Assembly: GCA_036563485.1 (NCBI GenBank)
Contig: DATCMI010000001.1
Span: forward strand, 1,613,501 to 1,677,500
DNA from: Sphingomicrobium sp.
GTDB lineage: Bacteria > Pseudomonadota > Alphaproteobacteria > Sphingomonadales > Sphingomonadaceae
Reading direction: 5' to 3'
Length of the DNA stretch: 64,000 nt
Of the stretch, positions 59,676 through 64,000 are shown in pieces. The notes under the pieces were generated by a model. It had not been told where the DNA came from and did no database searches. It worked only from the letters and a program-made list of their open reading frames with translations. Numbering within the stretch: position 1 is the stretch's first letter; each line of letters opens with the position of its first letter. A program made the position numbers and the translations under genes.

Positions 59676-60456
59676 TCGCGGTCACGATGTGCGCCGACAA
59701 TGTCGTCGGCTTGCCGTCGAGGTCGGCCAGCGCGCGCGTGGCCGCATCGGTGATCTCCTGAAGGCGGCTGGCGTCGCGGGCCTCGATTTCGGAGCGGAGC
59801 GGCGAGCCCTGGCATAGGCCGTTGGCGGCGGCCTTTGCGTCCAGCGTGCCGGAGACTTGGACCGTCTCTATCTTCACGGACTCGAAGCCGGCCGCGCGCA
59901 TGTCGCTCTCGATCCGCGCCTTGTCGGAATAGCCCCACGGCACGCGGCTGAGGAAGCTCGGCGGATCGTCGGGGAATGCGTCGGAGGCGGTTCGGGCGAT
60001 GCGCACGGCAGGCTCGGCAGTGTCGAGCGAGTCCCAGATTGCGGCGATGTAGCGCCCGCCGTCGCGAAGTACGCGCCGTGCCTCCCCATTGCCCTTCACC
60101 CGGTCGGGGAAGAACATCACGCCGAACTGGCAGATGACGAGGTCGAAGCTGGCGTCCTCGAACGGCAAGTCCTGCGCGTCCGCGGCTTGCGCCGCGACGG
60201 TCGCGACCCGTGCCTGAAGCACCTTCAGCATCGCTTCGTTGAGGTCGGTCGCGACGATCTCCGCTTGCGGCAAAGCTTCGGCTAGCGCCTGGGTCACGAT
60301 TCCGGTCCCCGCCGCCGTCTCTAGCACGCGCCTGGGCGCGAGAGCCTTCGCGCGGCGCGCGACCTCCCTGGCATAGCCCTCGAACAGCCAAGGCCCGAGA
60401 TCGCGGTCGTAGATGGCCGGAATCGAGCCAGCGAATGCAGCATCGGTCGAAGTCAT
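59668..60456 (-). CDS. class I SAM-dependent methyltransferase
   Basis: A 262-residue cytosolic methyltransferase. [20 protein letters not shown] is the SAM loop, [18 protein letters not shown] strand 2, [20 protein letters not shown] the adenine region. The overall pattern is UbiE/arsM-like small-molecule methyltransferase type 11. The ATG at 60456 follows GGGGGTGGTCC. The acceptor is unknown. Confidence 0.82.
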   Translation of the reverse strand: MTSTDAAFAGSIPAIYDRDLGPWLFEGYAREVARRAKALAPRRVLETAAGTGIVTQALAEALPQAEIVATDLNEAMLKVLQARVATVAAQAADAQDLPFEDASFDLVICQFGVMFFPDRVKGNGEARRVLRDGGRYIAAIWDSLDTAEPAVRIARTASDAFPDDPPSFLSRVPWGYSDKARIESDMRAAGFESVKIETVQVSGTLDAKAAANGLCQGSPLRSEIEARDASRLQEITDAATRALADLDGKPTTLSAHIVTATR

Positions 60457-60598
60457 TGGACCACCCCCTTGCAGCTCCAGCAGCTTGAGTCGGCAAAATG
60501 ACAGACTTTGCAACCGACCGCGAGGACGCGGCCGGTGCAGCAGTCGGAGCCTCGACGCCCGCGCTTCGTTCCCCTGACCGGACGAGAAGGACTTGAAG

Positions 60599-61918
60599 AT
60601 GATCGACGCCGAACTCGAGACACTGCCGCGGCTGATCGCCGGAGCGGCCGAGCCGCTGCCTGATATCGACGACGAAAGCTTCGGCGCCTTTTTCGATCGC
60701 TTCGGCGATGCCAGGGTCGTGTGCCTCGGCGAAGCCAGCCACGGGACCAGCGAATTCTACCGTGCCCGCGCCGCGATTTCGAAGCGGCTGATCGAGCGCC
60801 ACGGGTTCAACATCGTTGCGGTCGAAGCCGATTGGCCGGACGCGGCGACCATCGACCGCTATGTCCGCCATCGCCCCTGGCGCGAGGGCGAACTGACGGC
60901 GTTCGACCGCTTCCCGACCTGGATGTGGCGCAACGAGGAATTCGACGCCTTCGTGCGCTGGGTGCGCGGGTTCAACGACAGCCGCGAGCATGAGGCGATG
61001 TGCGGCTTTTACGGGCTGGACCTCTACAACCTCAGCGGGTCCATGCGCGCGGTCATCGACTTCCTCGAGAATGAGGACCCCGAGCTCGCGCGGCTGGCGC
61101 ACCGCCGCTACGGCTGCCTCGAGCCGTGGGCCGAGGAGCCGCAGCTCTATGGCCGCAACGCGCTGATGGAAGGCTATGCGCGCTGCGAGGTCGGCGTCAT
61201 CGAGATGCTCAAGGACCTGCTGCAGACGCGAGTCGATTGCCTGTCACCCGAGTGCGACGAATGGCTCGATGCGCAGGCCAATGCCCGCCTCGTGAAGGAT
61301 GCCGAGGCCTATTATCGGGTCATGTACCATGGCTCGGCCGAGAGCTGGAATTTGCGCGACCGGCACATGTTCGACACGCTGAAGATGATCCTCGACGCCA
61401 AGGGGCCCGAGGCCAAGGCGATCGTCTGGGCCCACAACAGCCACATCGGCGATGCCCGCTTCACCGACATGGGGATGCAGCGCGGCGAGCTGAACATCGG
61501 CCAGCTGGTGAAGGAGGAATATGGCGAGCGGGCCCGGCTCATCGGTTTCGGCACCCACAGCGGCACGGTGGCCGCTGCCGACGACTGGGATGAACCAATG
61601 CGGATCAAACAGGTGCGGCCGTCGCTTGCCGACAGCTACGAGCGCGCTTCCCACGAAGCCGGTGTGCCGAGCTTCCTGCTTGACCTTCGGACCGGCGAAC
61701 TGGACGGCGAGACGCGCGCAGCGCTGATGCAAGCGAAGCTCGAGCGCTTCATCGGCGTGATCTACCGGCCCGAGACTGAGCGCTGGAGCCACTATAGCGA
61801 GGCGGTGCTGCCGAAGCAGTTCGATGCCTGGGTATGGTTCGACGAGACGCGCGCGGTGAGCCCCCTGCCGGGCGAGCAAAGGCCAGGCGGAGACGAGACC
61901 TATCCGTTCGGCCTGTGA
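60599..61918 (+). CDS. erythromycin esterase family protein
   Basis: A 439-residue cytosolic protein of the EreA/EreB-like hydrolase family. VVCLGEASHGTSEFYRARAA with the catalytic-type E and H, FNIVAVEADWPDAATIDRYV, AIVWAHNSHIGDARFTDMGM and ERWSHYSEAV are typical. EreA/B hydrolyse macrolide lactones, but most family members are uncharacterised, so macrolide resistance should not be assumed. The ATG at 60599 is preferred over a TTG at 60593 because GAGAAGG is eight bases before the ATG. Confidence 0.87.
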   Translation: MIDAELETLPRLIAGAAEPLPDIDDESFGAFFDRFGDARVVCLGEASHGTSEFYRARAAISKRLIERHGFNIVAVEADWPDAATIDRYVRHRPWREGELTAFDRFPTWMWRNEEFDAFVRWVRGFNDSREHEAMCGFYGLDLYNLSGSMRAVIDFLENEDPELARLAHRRYGCLEPWAEEPQLYGRNALMEGYARCEVGVIEMLKDLLQTRVDCLSPECDEWLDAQANARLVKDAEAYYRVMYHGSAESWNLRDRHMFDTLKMILDAKGPEAKAIVWAHNSHIGDARFTDMGMQRGELNIGQLVKEEYGERARLIGFGTHSGTVAAADDWDEPMRIKQVRPSLADSYERASHEAGVPSFLLDLRTGELDGETRAALMQAKLERFIGVIYRPETERWSHYSEAVLPKQFDAWVWFDETRAVSPLPGEQRPGGDETYPFGL

Positions 61919-62007
61919 ACCCTCCAGACTGGACTTACTTGCTGTGGATGCGACTCGTGAGCGCTCGGTAAACGCCTGAGCTTCGGTCTTCTTTCGGGGA
62001 GAGGATC

Positions 62008-62247
62008 ATGTCTCGAGTGAGTAAGCGTTCCGCGATGGTGCCGCCCCGGGATCTGGGCGTGCCGGAATTCGCGATTTCCCAGCACCAGATCGAGCTCGCC
62101 GCCGATCCGCGGGTCAGCATCAGGGCTTTGTTAGGGTCCGAGCCGCAGCCGCAGCGCTTCGTGGGACGGCCGTGGTTCGTGTGGCGGGACGACCCGGACC
62201 TGGCGCGAGAGGTCAACGAGCGGCTTGCGCCCAGCGAGCTGAATTAG
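62008..62247 (+). CDS. hypothetical 79-residue protein
   Basis: A small, soluble, charged protein, MSRVSKRSAMVPPRDLGVPE onward, with RPWFVWRDDPDLAREVNERL near its end. GGGGAGAGG precedes the ATG, which supports translation. I recognise no domain. It lies between the esterase-family gene and the convergent TPP enzyme. Confidence 0.6.
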   Translation: MSRVSKRSAMVPPRDLGVPEFAISQHQIELAADPRVSIRALLGSEPQPQRFVGRPWFVWRDDPDLAREVNERLAPSELN

Positions 62248-62260
62248 CCGCAGCGGCCGG

Positions 62261-63934
62261 TCAGGTCCGCGACTTCTCCCGCAATGCCGCGATGGTCGTA
62301 GCGTTGCTGATCGCTTCGACATCGGTCTTGCAGTGGAGGAGGCGGATGCCCTTCTGCTCCATCGCCCGGTCGAGCGCGGGAGCGAAATCCTCCGTGCGCT
62401 CGACGGTTTCGGCCCAGCCGCCGAAGGCGCGGGCGAGTGCGGCGAAGTCGGGATTGCGCAGCTCGGTGGCGCTGATCCGTTCGGGATATTCGCGCTCCTG
62501 GTGCATGCGGATGGTGCCGTAGGCGCTGTTGTCGACCAGAATGACGAGCAGGTCGGCGCCATATTGCTGCGCGGTCGCAAGCTCCTGCCCGTTCATCAGG
62601 AAGTCGCCGTCGCCGGCGACGCAGACGACCGGGCGATCCTTGAAGCGGAGCGCGGCGGCGACGGCTGCGGGCAGGCCATAACCCATCGTTCCTGAGGTCG
62701 GCGCAAGCTGCGTCGGCATCGAGCCGTAGCGCCAGTAACGGTGCCACCAGCCGGAGAAATTGCCGGCGCCGTTGCAGATGATGCTATTGTCCGGAAGCCT
62801 GTCGCGCATGGCCGCGACGCACGGCCCGAGATCTAGCGTCACGCCGTCGCGTGCCTTGGGCTCCGACCATTCGAGCCATTCGGCGTGCGCCTGCTCGCCG
62901 CACGAAAAGCGGACCAGGTCGGGATCGACCCAGCCGTCGATCATTTCCGCAAACTCGCCCATGTCGGAGCAGATCGGCAAGTCGGCGTTGTAGACGCGGC
63001 CGAGTTCGTTCGGATCCGGATGGACGTGGACCAACGTCTGTTCAGGGTGGTCGGGCGTGATCAGTGTGTAACCGTCGGTCGTCGACTCGCCGAGGCGCGC
63101 GCCCGCAGCGATGATCAGGTCAGCTTCGCGAATGCGCTGCTGCAGCTTCGGGTTCGGGCCGTAGCCGAGATTGCCGGCATAGACGCCGCACGTGTTGCAG
63201 ATCGCGTCCTGGCGGCGGAAGGCGGCGGCCACGGGAATGCCGTAGCGGAACGCGAAATTGGCGAAGTGGTGCGCGGCGCGCGGGCTCCAGTCGGCACCGC
63301 CGACGATCGCGATTGGCGCCGCGGCGCCCTTCAGAAGCTCGAACAGCGCCTGTACCGCGCCGGGATCCGGCGCTTCGGCGAGCGGCGGGACGGCAGGGCG
63401 GTCGGCCGCCTCGACTTCGTCGCGGAGCATGTCTTCCGGCAGCGCGAGCACGACGGGGCCGGGGCGCCCGGCCGTCGCGACACGCCAGGCGCGGGCGACA
63501 TATTCGGGGATTCTGCGGGCGTCCTCGATTCGCGCCGCCCATTTGGCGATGGGCGAGAAAAAGGCGGGGAAGTCGATTTCCTGGAAGCCCTCGCGGTCGC
63601 GGTCGCCGCGCGCGACATCGCCGATGAAGAGGATCATCGGCGTCGAGTCCTGGAACGCGACATGGACGCCGGCGCTGGCGTTGGTGGCGCCGGGCCCGCG
63701 GGTCACGAAAGCGATGCCCGGACGTCCGGTCATCTTGCCGTCGGCATCGGCCATGTAGGCGACGCCGCCCTCCTGCCGGCAAACGATCGTGTCGATCTCC
63801 GGCGTATCGTGGAGCGCGTCGAGAACGGCGAGGAAGCTTTCGCCCGGTACGGTGAAAATGCGGTCGCAGCCCTGGATGCGGAGCTGGTCGACGAGGATGC
63901 GTCCGCCGGTTCTGGCGCCGGTGCGTGTAGTCAT
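62261..63934 (-). CDS. thiamine pyrophosphate-dependent enzyme, acetolactate synthase-like
   Basis: A 557-residue TPP enzyme. The N-terminal pyrimidine-binding domain has GCDRIFTVPGESFLAVLDAL and the activating glutamate in CRQEGGVAYMADADGK. FVTRGPGATNASAGVHVAFQ follows. A central FAD/NAD-like domain separates it from the C-terminal TPP domain with VCVAGDGDFLMNGQELATAQ and LVDNSAYGTIR, the GDG...N motif. No ilvN small subunit is beside it, so acetolactate synthase in the isoleucine/valine pathway is not proved; oxalyl-CoA decarboxylase, benzoylformate decarboxylase or another lyase is possible. Confidence 0.88.
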   Translation of the reverse strand: MTTRTGARTGGRILVDQLRIQGCDRIFTVPGESFLAVLDALHDTPEIDTIVCRQEGGVAYMADADGKMTGRPGIAFVTRGPGATNASAGVHVAFQDSTPMILFIGDVARGDRDREGFQEIDFPAFFSPIAKWAARIEDARRIPEYVARAWRVATAGRPGPVVLALPEDMLRDEVEAADRPAVPPLAEAPDPGAVQALFELLKGAAAPIAIVGGADWSPRAAHHFANFAFRYGIPVAAAFRRQDAICNTCGVYAGNLGYGPNPKLQQRIREADLIIAAGARLGESTTDGYTLITPDHPEQTLVHVHPDPNELGRVYNADLPICSDMGEFAEMIDGWVDPDLVRFSCGEQAHAEWLEWSEPKARDGVTLDLGPCVAAMRDRLPDNSIICNGAGNFSGWWHRYWRYGSMPTQLAPTSGTMGYGLPAAVAAALRFKDRPVVCVAGDGDFLMNGQELATAQQYGADLLVILVDNSAYGTIRMHQEREYPERISATELRNPDFAALARAFGGWAETVERTEDFAPALDRAMEQKGIRLLHCKTDVEAISNATTIAALREKSRT

Positions 63935-63970
63935 GGGCGGCGCGTTAGCCGCAGCCGCCCAATCTTTCCA

Positions 63971-64000
63971 CTAGGCGCCCGGGTCCCAGAACAAGGCGAG
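63971..64000 (-). CDS. 3' end of a gene cut by the window edge
   Basis: On the minus strand a frame entering from outside reads L-A-L-F-W-D-P-G-A and stops with TAG. It would lie just upstream of the TPP enzyme, in the same direction. Nine residues are too few to name a family, and the call rests only on the stop codon position. Confidence 0.3.
   Translation of the reverse strand, partial: LALFWDPGA

Noticed and set aside
60599-61918. Macrolide resistance gene
   Set aside because: The family match is clear, but most erythromycin-esterase-family proteins have no shown macrolide activity and there is no mobile context.

Overview
GC-rich chromosomal DNA with alphaproteobacterial housekeeping genes: an NDUFA12-family complex I gene, a DUF2155 gene next to aat, accB-accC, a two-CSD cold-shock protein followed by DUF192, entericidin-like lipoproteins and BepA-like M48. 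Together these suggest the sphingomonad group (order Sphingomonadales). That assignment rests on gene content and memory of the families, not on a database search. I saw no prophage, insertion sequence, plasmid gene or CRISPR array. Accessory signals are small: dispersed hairpin repeats, decayed fragments and regulatory elements.

Layout. 0-6 kb: a cut-off gene, a decayed PDZ fragment, an EVE-domain protein, a SleB-type cell wall hydrolase, a response regulator, a glutathione transferase, a GIN-domain (DUF2807) protein behind a tandem palindromic operator, and a GH43 enzyme directly behind tRNA-Gln. 6-19 kb: Ppx/GppA phosphatase and rlmE, DsbA-like thioredoxin and M48 protease, RNase E, amidase, PBP1A, prfB, a lipoprotein methyltransferase and a short RadC-like protein. 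19-43 kb: the transcription/translation genes usually found as one cluster (tRNA-Trp, secE, nusG, rplK, rplA, rplJ, rplL, rpoB, rpoC), here split up. rpoBC lies on the plus strand and the others on the minus strand, with two entericidin-like lipoproteins, a lactonase-like MBL protein, thyA, NnrS, M1 and M16 peptidases, an ion channel and a secreted protein in between. 43-50 kb: an amidohydrolase with an inserted NTF2-like region, an AraC regulator, an S15/CocE hydrolase, a PilZ protein and a fatty acyl-AMP ligase. 50-64 kb: recX, double cold-shock protein, DUF192, NDUFA12, DUF2155, aat, arsC, a glycine-zipper lipoprotein, an L,D-transpeptidase, tonB, accC-accB, thiS-thiG, a methyltransferase, an erythromycin-esterase-like protein, a TPP enzyme and a cut-off gene end.

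How the genes work together. Much of the window serves central information processing (RNA polymerase, ribosomal proteins, release factor, rRNA methylation, RNA decay) and envelope building (SleB, amidase, PBP1A, L,D-transpeptidase, TonB, M48 and DsbA-like quality control, small lipoproteins). Genes are tightly packed. Four convergent pairs end on one shared CTAA. Two adjacent pairs overlap as GTGA. aat and the DUF2155 gene overlap antisense by 184 bp.

The most promising undescribed element is a short leader motif (TTGAACCTCG, then a hairpin with a compensated base pair) just before both rplK and rplJ. Next are two small hairpin repeat families between 42 and 48 kb, and the doubled GCTACAAATGTAGC-type operator overlapping a promoter at 3.8 kb.
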